This document shows, in pieces, positions 28,458-37,329 of a DNA stretch of 64,000 nt. A model generated the notes under the pieces. The model was given only the letters and a program-made list of their open reading frames with translations, was not told where the DNA came from and made no database searches. Position 1 is the stretch's first letter, and each line of letters starts with the position of its first letter. The position numbers were made by a program, and so were the translations under genes. This DNA comes from Tangfeifania diversioriginum. Its GTDB lineage: Bacteria; Bacteroidota; Bacteroidia; Bacteroidales; Prolixibacteraceae. Where the stretch lies: positions 62,001 to 126,000 of the forward strand of contig NZ_FQZE01000007.1 in the NCBI RefSeq assembly GCF_900141875.1. Direction: 5' to 3'.

Positions 28458-28505
28458 CCGCAGATAGCGCTGATTCGCGCAGAATAAGTCTGAAAATCAG
28501 CGTTC
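28458..28505. repeat. Degenerate CGCAGAT-type dispersed repeat remnant
   Basis: The stretch contains CGCAGAT, AGCGCTGATT, CGCGCAGAATA and then the inverted AATCAGCG, like the dispersed sequence built from CGCAGAT and ATCTGCG blocks that I recall from Bacteroidota intergenic regions. It lies between the ADP-ribosylglycohydrolase-fold and nucleoside hydrolase genes. Confidence 0.35.
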
Positions 28506-28578
28506 ATATGCAATGTCCTCAGGGGCTTTATAATCGGTCAAATAATTCATGTTGAACAAATTTTAAATTGGATAGTAA

Positions 28579-29625
28579 ATGAAAAGAATTAATTTAAAAC
28601 AGGTTTTCGGGAACGGATTTTTCCCGTCTTTATTGATGCTGGCTATTTTCTTCAGCTCCTGTAACATGACGGATAGTTCCAAAATCCCGGTTATTTTCGA
28701 TACCGATGCTAACAACGAAGTGGACGACCAGCACGCGCTGGCTTACCTGCTGTTTAGCGGCGATCATTTTAACGTGGAAGGCGTTACGGTGAATGCCACC
28801 AGTGCTCCCAGCGGTTATTCCGATGAATCGGATGTGAGCGACCATTACGAAGAGGCCAAACGGGTGATGCAGCTTTGCGGCGGCTTTTACGGCAAAATTC
28901 CGCTTAAAACCGGTGCTGATGGTTCTTTCGAAGAAATTAAGAATCATATTGGCGAACCCGAATTCGACGGGCACGAAGCGGTGGATTTTATTATTGAGCA
29001 GGCCATGAAAAAACGCAACCAAAAGCTGGTGTTGCTGCCGGTGGGCAAACTCACCAACATTGCCCTGGCACTGATGAAAGAGCCGGCCATTGCTGAAAAT
29101 GTGCGAATCGTATGGCTGGGTTCCAATTACCCGGAGCCGGGCGAGCACAACCAGGATTGGGACATCGCATCGATGAATTACATTCTGGATGTGGATGTAC
29201 CGTTTGAAATGGTTTTGGTGCGTGGCGGAAAACCTTCGGGAACGGCTGCCGTAATGGTTTCCAAAGCTCAAATATTGCAAAGGATGCCCGGAAAGGGGCC
29301 TGAAATTGATACTCCTGTAACCGGACGACACGGCGGCGATTTTACCAATTTTGGCGATTATTCAGCAAATTTGTTTAGCCAATACGGAATGTGGGGCGAT
29401 CCTCCCGGTCGTGCACTTTTCGATATGGCTGCCGTGGCGGTGGTAAAAAATCCGGATTGGGCCGAAACCCGCGAGATTCCGGCGCCCGTCTATGTAAACG
29501 GAAAATGGGTGGAACGGCCCAACAATCCACGGAAAATTACCCTTTGGGAATGGTTCGATATTTACGGAATTGTGAATGATTTTTTTGTAACGATGGATGA
29601 CTATAAACTGGTGAAAACAAAATAA
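28579..29625 (+). CDS. Exported nucleoside hydrolase (inosine-uridine preferring family), lipoprotein
   Basis: The signal ends in a lipobox (LAIFFSSC, Cys 28), so the enzyme is probably anchored in the envelope. The N-terminal Ca2+/ribose motif is DTDANNEVDD (about 41-50), the hallmark of nucleoside N-ribohydrolases. Further family motifs are LLPVGKLTNIALAL (about 153-166) and DWDIASMNY. It hydrolyses the N-glycosidic bond of nucleosides to base and ribose. Cytoplasmic homologues are common; the export signal here points to scavenging of environmental nucleosides to feed the adjacent transporter and ribokinase. Confidence 0.88.
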   Translation: MKRINLKQVFGNGFFPSLLMLAIFFSSCNMTDSSKIPVIFDTDANNEVDDQHALAYLLFSGDHFNVEGVTVNATSAPSGYSDESDVSDHYEEAKRVMQLCGGFYGKIPLKTGADGSFEEIKNHIGEPEFDGHEAVDFIIEQAMKKRNQKLVLLPVGKLTNIALALMKEPAIAENVRIVWLGSNYPEPGEHNQDWDIASMNYILDVDVPFEMVLVRGGKPSGTAAVMVSKAQILQRMPGKGPEIDTPVTGRHGGDFTNFGDYSANLFSQYGMWGDPPGRALFDMAAVAVVKNPDWAETREIPAPVYVNGKWVERPNNPRKITLWEWFDIYGIVNDFFVTMDDYKLVKTK

Positions 29626-29631
29626 AAAACT

Positions 29632-30900
29632 ATGAAATCATTTGTAGATTCAGTTAATGGAAAATATACATTTCTGTTTTTGATAATTGTCTTGTCCATT
29701 TCATTTTCTTTGCCGGCAACCGCCCAGTTGGATGATCTTGAAAAGTCGATTGCCGAGCACCGGAAAGGAGAAATTATCATTAAGGCAAAGCCAGGTGCCA
29801 AAATTCGGGTTGAGCAACAGGAACATGAGTTTTGGTTCGGTTGCGCCATCAGCGATGGTATTTTTAATGGAAGAGCCTCTGAAAATGATCTGAAAATGTA
29901 TAAGCAAATTTTCCTTCAGAATTTCAATTCGGCAGTGACCGAGAACGCCGTGAAATGGCCCGGAATGGAGCGGCGCAGAGGCGAGGTGGATTATTCACTG
30001 GTAGATGCCATGTTGGAATGGACGGAAGAAAATAATATTCCACTCCGGGCACACAACCTGTTCTGGGGAGTCGAACGGTTTATTCAGCCCTGGATAAAAG
30101 AACTTTCGAATGAAGAGCTGGAAAATACGTTGAAAAGACGTGCTGAAACAGTAACTTCCCGCTACAAAGGCCGGTTCGCCGAATACGACCTGAACAATGA
30201 AATGATTCACGGCAATTATTACGAAGATCGGCTGGGCACAGATATCACCAAAAAAATGGCACTCTGGGCGCAAAACGGCGATCCCGATATCAAACTTTAC
30301 CTGAACGATTACGACATTCTTACCGGAAACATGCTTGACGAATACATGGCACACATACGTGGTTTGCTGGCGCAGGGCGTTCCCATTGCCGGAATTGGCG
30401 TGCAGGGACACCTACATGCGGAATCCTTTGATCGTGGCGAACTGAAACGTTCGCTCGATTCGTTGGCACAATTCAACCTGCCTATAAAAATTACCGAATT
30501 CAACATGCCCGGGCAGCGCTCAAAATATTACCAAAACCGCGATTTGAAAATGACAGCTGAAGAGGAAAAGCAAAAAGCTAAGGATTTGGTGGATTACTAC
30601 AAAATTTGTTTTGCCCACCCGGCCGTTGACGGCATTCTGATGTGGGGATTCTGGGAAGGCGCCAACTGGATTCCGCAATCGTCGCTCTATAAACGCGACT
30701 GGACACCCACACCCGCTGGTGAAGCGTATCAATTTTTAATTTTTGACGAGTGGTGGACGAATGTGAATGCGCACGGGGCAACTAATAAAGATGAGATTTC
30801 AGTTCCGGCGTTCTACGGAAAATACAAAATTACATTCGAGGGAGAAACGAAAGAGGTGGAGCTGAAAAAAGCAGAAGGAAAAGTGGAAGTCAATTTTTGA
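29632..30900 (+). CDS. Exported GH10-family glycoside hydrolase (xylanase-like)
   Basis: The signal peptide (FLFLIIVLSISFSLPATA, cut before Q33) leads into a short N-terminal beta segment and a GH10 TIM barrel. The order of conserved blocks is right: AVTENAVKWPGME (101-113), LRAHNLFWG (138-146), the acid/base block DLNNEMIHG (Glu190) and the nucleophile block KITEFNMPG (Glu289), then WGFWEG. The blocks deviate from classical xylanases (usually WDVVNE and ITELD), so the substrate may not be plain xylan. It begins 6 nt after the nucleoside hydrolase gene, so it is part of the same unit. Confidence 0.83.
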   Translation: MKSFVDSVNGKYTFLFLIIVLSISFSLPATAQLDDLEKSIAEHRKGEIIIKAKPGAKIRVEQQEHEFWFGCAISDGIFNGRASENDLKMYKQIFLQNFNSAVTENAVKWPGMERRRGEVDYSLVDAMLEWTEENNIPLRAHNLFWGVERFIQPWIKELSNEELENTLKRRAETVTSRYKGRFAEYDLNNEMIHGNYYEDRLGTDITKKMALWAQNGDPDIKLYLNDYDILTGNMLDEYMAHIRGLLAQGVPIAGIGVQGHLHAESFDRGELKRSLDSLAQFNLPIKITEFNMPGQRSKYYQNRDLKMTAEEEKQKAKDLVDYYKICFAHPAVDGILMWGFWEGANWIPQSSLYKRDWTPTPAGEAYQFLIFDEWWTNVNAHGATNKDEISVPAFYGKYKITFEGETKEVELKKAEGKVEVNF

Positions 30901-30935
30901 TTAGTTTTGCCATTCAGTTTTAATGGGCAAGACAA

Positions 30936-32006
30936 TTGGAAAAAATCCGAAAAATAATCCATGTGGATATGGATGCTTTTTATGCGTCGGTGGAGCAGCT
31001 CGATAATCCTGAGTTGAAAGGAAAACCCGTTGCGGTAGGTGGCTCCAGCGAGAGGGGAGTGGTGGCAGCTGCAAGTTACGAAGCCCGGAAATTTGGGGTA
31101 CGTTCGGCCATGGCATCCACCACGGCCAAACGCAAATGCCCGCAACTCATTTTTGTTAAAGGCCGGTTTTCGCGTTACCGTGAAATTTCACACCAAATCC
31201 GCGAGATTTTTTTTGAATACACCGATTTGGTTGAGCCGCTTTCGCTCGACGAAGCCTACCTCGATGTTACCTATGCAAAAAAAGGAAAACCATCGGCCAC
31301 GCTTATCGCTCAGGAAATCAGAAATCGTATTTTCGAAGCAACCAAATTAACGGCTTCGGCAGGTGTTTCGTACAACAAGTTCCTGGCAAAAGTAGCTTCT
31401 GATGTGAATAAACCCAACGGAATTTTTGTGGTTACCCCCGATAAAGCCCGGGATTTTATTGAGAGTCTCGAAATTAAAAAGTTTCACGGAATAGGAAAAG
31501 TAACCGCGGCAAAACTTAATAATATTGGGGTGTGGTTTGGCCGCGATCTGAAAAAGCTCGACCGGTTTGAACTGGTTCGTTTGTTCGGAAAAGCTGGTAA
31601 TTATTATTACAATATTTGCAGAGGAGAGGATTACCGTCCGGTGCAGCCAACGCGTGAACGGAAATCGCTGGGCGCAGAGCAGACTTTTTCTAAAGACCTG
31701 TACCTGGAGCACGAACTGGAAGAAGAATTGCTGAACATTGCTGATGAAGTTTGGAAACGTGCACAACGGGCAATGATAAAAGCCAAAACATTCACCCTGA
31801 AATTTAAATATGCCGATTTTGAACAGCACACCCGGAGTAAAACCATCAACGGGTATTTGCTTTCGAAAGAAGAACTTTTGGCCGAAAGCCGAAAACTCAT
31901 GAAATCCGGAAATTTTAACAAAGGTATTCGTTTGCTGGGGTTAACACTTTCGAATTTTCAGCATGAAGAGCAAAAACAACCGGTGCAGCTGACAATCGAA
32001 TTCTGA
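30936..32006 (+). CDS. dinB: DNA polymerase IV (Y-family translesion polymerase)
   Basis: Y-family motifs are complete: HVDMDAFYASVEQ (about 9-21), the catalytic SLDEAYLDVT (about 103-112), a helix-hairpin-helix with KFHGIGKVTAAKL, and the little-finger domain. The 356-residue length is normal, but there is no obvious beta-clamp motif at the C-terminus beyond QLTIEF. The start is a TTG at 30936, because an in-frame stop lies 5 codons upstream and no ATG is available. An ATG at 30923 is out of frame. The gene follows the GH10 gene by 35 nt on the same strand. Confidence 0.93.
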   Translation: MEKIRKIIHVDMDAFYASVEQLDNPELKGKPVAVGGSSERGVVAAASYEARKFGVRSAMASTTAKRKCPQLIFVKGRFSRYREISHQIREIFFEYTDLVEPLSLDEAYLDVTYAKKGKPSATLIAQEIRNRIFEATKLTASAGVSYNKFLAKVASDVNKPNGIFVVTPDKARDFIESLEIKKFHGIGKVTAAKLNNIGVWFGRDLKKLDRFELVRLFGKAGNYYYNICRGEDYRPVQPTRERKSLGAEQTFSKDLYLEHELEEELLNIADEVWKRAQRAMIKAKTFTLKFKYADFEQHTRSKTINGYLLSKEELLAESRKLMKSGNFNKGIRLLGLTLSNFQHEEQKQPVQLTIEF

Positions 32007-32039
32007 TTTTTTATTATTTTTAATCCCAAATCAACAACT

Positions 32040-32537
32040 ATGAACACATCTCAAATTGTCTGGGTGAAAAATCTTCTCGATTCGCGATACTTGCTCTATC
32101 AGAATGGAAAACAAGTTGGCTTTCTCGTTAATTCTGCTTTTAAAATGTACTTCACTGGTGAGTTAAACGGGAAAAGAATCTTTTTGAATCCACGAGGTTT
32201 TTTAAATAGTAATCTCAATATTTTCAATTCCGAAAAAGAAAAAATAGGGGAGATAAAATTCGACTTTTGGAAATTGAGAGCAAAAATTTATTTTTCTGAT
32301 TCTGAAGAATATGAATTTGCATATACAAATATTTTTCACCTGAACTGGATAGTAGCCGGAAATAACAAATCAGTAAATTATACAAGCACCATTTCCAACG
32401 GAAGTTTTGAATTCGAAAATTTTCAGGATGAAAAAGTTGCATTAACAGGTTTGGCAATAAAAAGCTATTTAGTACAACACGGGTACAGCATTTCCACTGT
32501 AATTTTTCTTTTGATTGTATTACTGGTAGTTATCTGA
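32040..32537 (+). CDS. Unknown protein with a C-terminal membrane anchor
   Basis: I do not recognise this 165-residue protein. It has no signal peptide, a beta-rich body with regular alternating strands (YLLYQNGKQVGFLVNS, KRIFLNPRGF, KIGEIKFDFW) and a C-terminal hydrophobic segment (TVIFLLIVLLVVI) that looks like a tail anchor. The body could be a tubby/LURP-one-like beta-barrel, but that is a guess from strand rhythm only. It stands 33 nt after dinB. It is more AT-rich than its neighbours. Confidence 0.65.
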   Translation: MNTSQIVWVKNLLDSRYLLYQNGKQVGFLVNSAFKMYFTGELNGKRIFLNPRGFLNSNLNIFNSEKEKIGEIKFDFWKLRAKIYFSDSEEYEFAYTNIFHLNWIVAGNNKSVNYTSTISNGSFEFENFQDEKVALTGLAIKSYLVQHGYSISTVIFLLIVLLVVI

Positions 32538-32682
32538 TATTATTTGCCAGCGGGATTTGTTTTGCGCTGGTAATCGTCAAAAAGCCGGATAATCTATTGG
32601 GTCCCGTTTTGTGCTGTCGCAATTAAAATTGTATTTTCAGCCCAAATTTGAATCTGAATTCTGAAAAACAAATCGTTCGAAA

Positions 32683-33690
32683 ATGAAGAAGTTAAAACGT
32701 TTTTTGCTGATCCTGGTAGTTGTTCTGATTGCCGGTTATTTGCTCGGTCCAAAACCTCCACAACCCGAATTGAACAAAAACCTGCCATCGGTGGCGGCAA
32801 GCATACGTAACATTGAGGAATATATTGCGGAAAAAGAAGCCGAATTGCCTGTGCGGCCCGACAATGAATCGCGCATCGTGTGGGCGAATGATTCAGTTAG
32901 AGAACGCACTGATTACAGCGTGCTTTACCTTCACGGGTTTTCGGCATCCTGGTACGAGGGATTTCCGGCAAATGTTGAGTTTGCCAGGCACTTTGGAGCC
33001 AATGCTTACTTTCCCCGGCTGGCTTCGCATGGTTTGGACACCGAAGATCCTTTAATTGACATGACTCCCGATCGACTGTGGGAATCGGCAAAAGAAGCAC
33101 TGATGATTGCACGCAGCCTTGGGAAAAAGGTGGTCATTATGAGTACTTCCACAGGCGGAACACTTGCGCTGGAACTTGCTGCGGAATTTCCGGAATACGT
33201 TGATGGATTGGTCCTCTATTCGCCCAACATCAGGATAAACAACAATACCGCATTTATGCTCTCCAAACCCTGGGGCCTGCAAATCGCCCGTTCGGTTTAC
33301 GATGGGAAATACCGGGTAACAAGCCAGGATTCCACATCAAAAGAATGCCAGTACTGGTATTGTAAATACCGGCTGGAAGCGTTGGTTTACCTGCAACAGC
33401 TGGTTGAGGAAACCATGGTTGATGAAACTTATGAACGGGTGACTGCTCCTGTTTTTCTGGGATATTATTATAAAGATGACGATAGCCAGGATGAAGTAGT
33501 GAAAGTGAGTGCCATGCTGAATATGTTTGAAAAGCTGGGAACCCCCGAAGATCGCAAAGTGAAAATGGCGTTTCCCAATGCAGGCGAACATGTGATTGCC
33601 TGTGAATTGACTTCCGGATCAGTCGATGAGGTAGTCAGGGAAACCATAAAGTTTGGCGAAGAAATTCTTCGCATGGAACCTGCAAACTGA
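32683..33690 (+). CDS. Membrane-anchored or exported alpha/beta hydrolase
   Basis: The N-terminal hydrophobic helix (FLLILVVVLIAGYLLG) may be an anchor or uncleaved signal. The alpha/beta hydrolase core shows the oxyanion loop YLHGFSASWYEGF (about 85-97), the nucleophile elbow MSTSTGG near residue 152 and a C-terminal His in NAGEHVIA (about 308). The elbow has Ser where the usual G-x-S-x-G has its first Gly. The substrate is unknown; esterase or lipase activity is a family-level guess. It is convergent with pgl. Confidence 0.78.
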   Translation: MKKLKRFLLILVVVLIAGYLLGPKPPQPELNKNLPSVAASIRNIEEYIAEKEAELPVRPDNESRIVWANDSVRERTDYSVLYLHGFSASWYEGFPANVEFARHFGANAYFPRLASHGLDTEDPLIDMTPDRLWESAKEALMIARSLGKKVVIMSTSTGGTLALELAAEFPEYVDGLVLYSPNIRINNNTAFMLSKPWGLQIARSVYDGKYRVTSQDSTSKECQYWYCKYRLEALVYLQQLVEETMVDETYERVTAPVFLGYYYKDDDSQDEVVKVSAMLNMFEKLGTPEDRKVKMAFPNAGEHVIACELTSGSVDEVVRETIKFGEEILRMEPAN

Positions 33691-33698
33691 CTTTATTC

Positions 33699-34430
33699 TC
33701 AGGCAATTTTTGAAGATGCGGCTTCGTCGATGTACCAGATGAGTTTGCCGTTTTCCGGTGTAATATAATAGACCGGTAAAAGTTTGGCTTCCTCCTCGTC
33801 ATTCATAATTTCAGCAATGCGCTGTGCTTTGTTTTCACCTGTCACCAAAAAGAAAATCCGATTGGCGTTATTGATTACTTTGCCTGTGAGGGTAATTCGT
33901 TGTTGCCCGGTTTCAGGGTGTTCAGCAACTGCGCAAATTTGTTCTTTCTCCAGCAAATTCAACTGGTTGGGGAATATTGATGCGGTGTGGCCATCGTCTC
34001 CCATGCCAAGGATTATCAGGTCGAAAACCGGGATGCCATCACGCAAATTCAGGTTTTCCGAAATTTCTTCCGAATATCGTTTGGCTTCTTCTTCGGGATT
34101 GTTTTCCCCCTTTATCCGGTGAATATTTTCCTGTGGAATATCAATTTGCGAAAAAAGGATGTCGTTGGTCATTTTAAAATTGCTTTCTTCATCATCGGGC
34201 GAAACACAGCGTTCGTCGCCCCACCAGAAATGGAGGCGTTCCCACGGAATAGTATCTTTGTGCTTTTCCACCAGTATCTTAAAAAGTTTTTTCGGCGTAC
34301 TTCCACCCGATAAGGCAATATTAAAACGTGGCTGAGAGGAACGTTGAGTCATTTTGAATATTTGCTTTGCTACCCTTTTAGCCACTTTTTTGGGTTTGGC
34401 AAATATTTTTACTTCTGTTGAGGCAGTCAT
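33699..34430 (-). CDS. pgl: 6-phosphogluconolactonase
   Basis: Pgl hydrolyses 6-phosphogluconolactone, the product of Zwf, in the oxidative pentose phosphate pathway. The 243-residue protein has the sugar-phosphate isomerase-like motifs ALSGGSTPKKLF (about 38-49), HFWWGDERCV and ILGMGDDGHTASIFP. It lies 41 nt downstream of zwf and is the last gene of the gldD-PPTase-zwf-pgl run. Confidence 0.95.
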   Translation of the reverse strand: MTASTEVKIFAKPKKVAKRVAKQIFKMTQRSSQPRFNIALSGGSTPKKLFKILVEKHKDTIPWERLHFWWGDERCVSPDDEESNFKMTNDILFSQIDIPQENIHRIKGENNPEEEAKRYSEEISENLNLRDGIPVFDLIILGMGDDGHTASIFPNQLNLLEKEQICAVAEHPETGQQRITLTGKVINNANRIFFLVTGENKAQRIAEIMNDEEEAKLLPVYYITPENGKLIWYIDEAASSKIA

Positions 34431-34471
34431 AATTAAATATTTAAGTGCCTAAATTTAAGAATTAATTCTAT

Positions 34472-35971
34472 TTATAGTTCACAGTAGGTTCCGTCGTTCG
34501 AAAGATTTTTGCAGGGATACCTCCAGTCACCGTTTTGAATGAGCTTGTCTGAACTGTCGGGGCCCCATGTTCCTGCCGGGTAGCCGTAAATAGGAATGTT
34601 CGGGTTGTTTTTCCAGGCATCCAGAATGGGTTGCACAAATTTCCAGGCTTCTTCCACCGCATCACCTCGGGAGTAAAGTGTGGCATCGCCCTGCATGCAG
34701 TCGAGCAGTAACCGCTCGTAGGCCGAGGGGAGCCGTACTTCTGATAAGTCGGAATAATGAAAATCCATGTTAACGGTTTGCACCTGAAATCCGGCGCCGG
34801 GGGTTTTCATTCTGAATTTCAGTAAAATGCCTTCATCGGGTTGAATGCGAATAACAAGCTGATTGTCAATAGGTCCCTGTTCGCCTGAATTATTAAAAAG
34901 ATGATGCGGTACCTGTTTAAAATGGATGACAATTTCGGTTACGCGGGCCGGCATTTTTTTGCCTGTCCGGATGTAAAAAGGAACTCCGCCCCAGCGCCAG
35001 TTGTCAATGAAGAATTTCATGGCTACAAATGTTTCGGTCCTGGAATTGTTATCAACTCCGGGTTCTTCGCGGTAGCCTTTTATTTTTTTCCCTTTTATAG
35101 TTGAATTAATGTATTGTCCGCGAATAACATTTTCGGGTACCTTTTCTTCGGGAATGGGGCGCAGCGACTGAAAAACTTTTACAATTTCGTTGCGAATAGC
35201 ATCTGCCTCAATAACAACCGGAGGCTCCATGGCCACGAAACCGGCCAGTTGCAACAAGTGGTTTTGCAACATGTCGCGCAGTGCGCCGGACTCGTCGTAG
35301 TAACCGCCCCGGCCTTCAACACCAATATTTTCTGCCGAAGTGATTTCAACCCGCTCGATGAAATTGCGGTTCCACAGTGGTTCAAAAATCCCGTTGGAAA
35401 AACGGGTGACCAGCATATTCTGCACACTCTCTTTCCCGAGGTAGTGATCGATGCGGTAAACCTGGTTTTCATTAAAATATTTGAGCAGCTGTTTGTTGAG
35501 TTTTCGGGCCGATTCGAGGTCGGCTCCAAATGGTTTTTCAACAATGAGCCGCCTGAAAAATTCATCCGATTTGCTTAATTCGGTTTCGCAAAGGTTTTTC
35601 GCAATGATTCCGTAAACAGATGGGGGAGTGGACAAATAAAAAATGTAATTGGCATCTGTTTTTTGGTCTGCACTCAATTTTTCGAGCCTTTTTTTTAGTT
35701 TTTTGAAGTCTTCAGTTTCATGTGGTGAAACGGGCTGATAAAACAATTTTTCGGCAAATGTTTGGGTTTCTTTGTTTTCGGGAAGAAATTCAGCGGCTCG
35801 TTTTCTGAAATCTTTGTCAGAAAGTTTAGTTCGTGATGCTCCTAAAACGGCAAAATTTTCGGGTAACATTTTTTGCTGGAACAGGTCGAAAAGGGCGGGT
35901 ATTAATTTGCGTTTGGTTAAATCGCCCGAGGCACCGAAAATAATAAGTATCTGGTTTTTTGTCTTCTTCAT
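34472..35971 (-). CDS. zwf: Glucose-6-phosphate 1-dehydrogenase
   Basis: This enzyme of 499 residues oxidises glucose-6-phosphate with NADP+. Features are the Rossmann start IIFGASGDLTKRKL (about 10-23), the substrate/catalytic motif RIDHYLGKE (about 173-181) and ENIGVEGRGGYYDESGALRD. The start ATG overlaps the PPTase stop by 4 nt, so translation is coupled. The usual partner 6-phosphogluconate dehydrogenase (gnd) is not in this window. Confidence 0.96.
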   Translation of the reverse strand: MKKTKNQILIIFGASGDLTKRKLIPALFDLFQQKMLPENFAVLGASRTKLSDKDFRKRAAEFLPENKETQTFAEKLFYQPVSPHETEDFKKLKKRLEKLSADQKTDANYIFYLSTPPSVYGIIAKNLCETELSKSDEFFRRLIVEKPFGADLESARKLNKQLLKYFNENQVYRIDHYLGKESVQNMLVTRFSNGIFEPLWNRNFIERVEITSAENIGVEGRGGYYDESGALRDMLQNHLLQLAGFVAMEPPVVIEADAIRNEIVKVFQSLRPIPEEKVPENVIRGQYINSTIKGKKIKGYREEPGVDNNSRTETFVAMKFFIDNWRWGGVPFYIRTGKKMPARVTEIVIHFKQVPHHLFNNSGEQGPIDNQLVIRIQPDEGILLKFRMKTPGAGFQVQTVNMDFHYSDLSEVRLPSAYERLLLDCMQGDATLYSRGDAVEEAWKFVQPILDAWKNNPNIPIYGYPAGTWGPDSSDKLIQNGDWRYPCKNLSNDGTYCEL

Positions 35972-36615
35972 TCTGTTGATTTTTTTTCTCCTTGTTCAAC
36001 ACAATATACAACCACATTGTTCTGATGAAAAAAATACCTGAGCTTAAAATGCGCTGTGCGATTGTTTTTTAACATCTGTCCGTATAATTCACCGGGATTT
36101 GTTTCCGGCTGAATTAAAATATCGGTGTTGAATTGTATGTTTTTTTCGCAAGTGCATTTAAATATGGCTTCTTTGGCACTCCAGTATATTATTTGTGTAG
36201 TTTGAATGTTGGATGTATTGTTTATTTGTTCTTTTTCCTTTTCAGAAAGAAAACGGTTGACCACGGGTTGAATGTTGCGGTGGATATTTTCCGCATCGAT
36301 ACCAATATTTTTTTTGGAAAGAAAGACAACTGCCAACTGAACGGAGTGGGAAATACTTAAATTGTAGCTGCTGTTTTTTAGTATTGGTTTTCCTGATTCA
36401 TCGTAAATAACTTCTGCTTTTTCATCCAGAATTTCTTTCAGCAGCAAGCGTACGGCCATAAATTCTTTTCTGCGCTTTTCAAGTTTAAAGCTTTCAAAAG
36501 TTGTTTTTTCAGCATCCGAAAATTGAAAGTCGGCCTCCAGGATGGAACTACTTTCGGTCAGTTTCCAGATTCCGATTACTCCTTCCGGAGTTTCTATTTT
36601 TTTTGAAAATGGCAT
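35968..36615 (-). CDS. 4'-phosphopantetheinyl transferase superfamily protein
   Basis: The 215-residue protein has the Sfp-type motifs: KPIL followed by NLSISHS (about 78-95), the Mg-binding IGIDAE (about 106-111) and WSAKEAIFK (about 143-151). Such enzymes attach the phosphopantetheine arm of CoA to acyl or peptidyl carrier proteins. It overlaps gldD by 1 nt and zwf by 4 nt. A PPTase next to gliding genes and mutY is a conserved Bacteroidota neighbourhood; its carrier-protein target is not indicated here. Confidence 0.88.
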   Translation of the reverse strand: MPFSKKIETPEGVIGIWKLTESSSILEADFQFSDAEKTTFESFKLEKRRKEFMAVRLLLKEILDEKAEVIYDESGKPILKNSSYNLSISHSVQLAVVFLSKKNIGIDAENIHRNIQPVVNRFLSEKEKEQINNTSNIQTTQIIYWSAKEAIFKCTCEKNIQFNTDILIQPETNPGELYGQMLKNNRTAHFKLRYFFHQNNVVVYCVEQGEKKSTE

Positions 36616-37202
36616 TAATCCCAGTAGGTTGTTTCAATGAGCCGGATTACATCTTCTTCTAAAAAATCGACAACGGGTTTTAGTGAATCGATATTTGGCG
36701 TTGCCCGTATATAAAGGGCGCCGCGCAAAAAATGGGTGGTGCTGTCGGTCAGAAAAAACTGAACCGGGGAGGCTGCATTCCCTTTTATCCGGTAGATGGT
36801 TCCGTAAACTTCCCTGCCCGGATTCATGAAAATCTGTTCCTCAATGGCATTGGCTTTTACGGAATGTTTATAAGCGAGTTCGCGCGTTTCTTCAATAAAT
36901 TCGGCCAAAAGCTGGCGGCTGGGTTTGGGAGCGTTTTGCAACTGGTAATACGAAATGTGTACTTCAGCTTTGTTTTCGGGTACATTAATATTAATCCAGT
37001 CCTTTTTCCCCGGATTCCTGCTGTCGGGAGTAATGTTGGCATAATCAGGAATTTCAAACTGATAGGGAAAATCGCGGTTTATAGTGTGGTATTGTTTTTC
37101 GGGAAAATCGATGCGGAAGAAACCGCGTGGCTTGGGTGAATGTTTTTGATTACAGGCCAAAACAGCGGTAAGAATAAAAATTAAAAACAAAATTTTTTTC
37201 AT
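36615..37202 (-). CDS. gldD: Gliding motility lipoprotein GldD
   Basis: A lipoprotein signal (MKKILFLIFILTAVLAC, Cys 17) is followed by the GldD hallmark PKPRGFFRIDFP (24-35) and the family's alpha/beta body to 195 residues. In Flavobacterium johnsoniae GldD is required for gliding and type IX secretion. gldD is normally paired with gldE, but here the upstream neighbour is ssb with a terminator and no gldE lies between them. The next gene (PPTase) overlaps by 1 nt. Confidence 0.92.
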   Translation of the reverse strand: MKKILFLIFILTAVLACNQKHSPKPRGFFRIDFPEKQYHTINRDFPYQFEIPDYANITPDSRNPGKKDWININVPENKAEVHISYYQLQNAPKPSRQLLAEFIEETRELAYKHSVKANAIEEQIFMNPGREVYGTIYRIKGNAASPVQFFLTDSTTHFLRGALYIRATPNIDSLKPVVDFLEEDVIRLIETTYWD

Positions 37203-37234
37203 GTTGCAAGTAACTACGTTTTGCAGAGTAAACG

Positions 37235-37242
37235 CAAAAATA
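37235..37242 (-). promoter_or_regulatory. Candidate -7 element for the gldD operon
   Basis: TATTTTTG on the minus strand fits TAnnTTTG and lies 33 bp upstream of the gldD start, after the ssb terminator. Confidence 0.5.
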
Positions 37243-37289
37243 ACGACTTAATTTTTTTACTGACGTTTTATTAAGGGGTTTGTGTAAAG

Positions 37290-37315
37290 AAAAAAGCCCC
37301 GTGGTGGCGGAGCTT
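37290..37315 (-). terminator. Rho-independent terminator after ssb
   Basis: On the minus strand AAGCTCCG and CGGGGCTT form an 8-bp stem (one GU pair) around CCACCA, followed by a run of T. It separates ssb from the gldD operon. Confidence 0.75.
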
Positions 37316-37329
37316 TCTATTTTTTTTAC

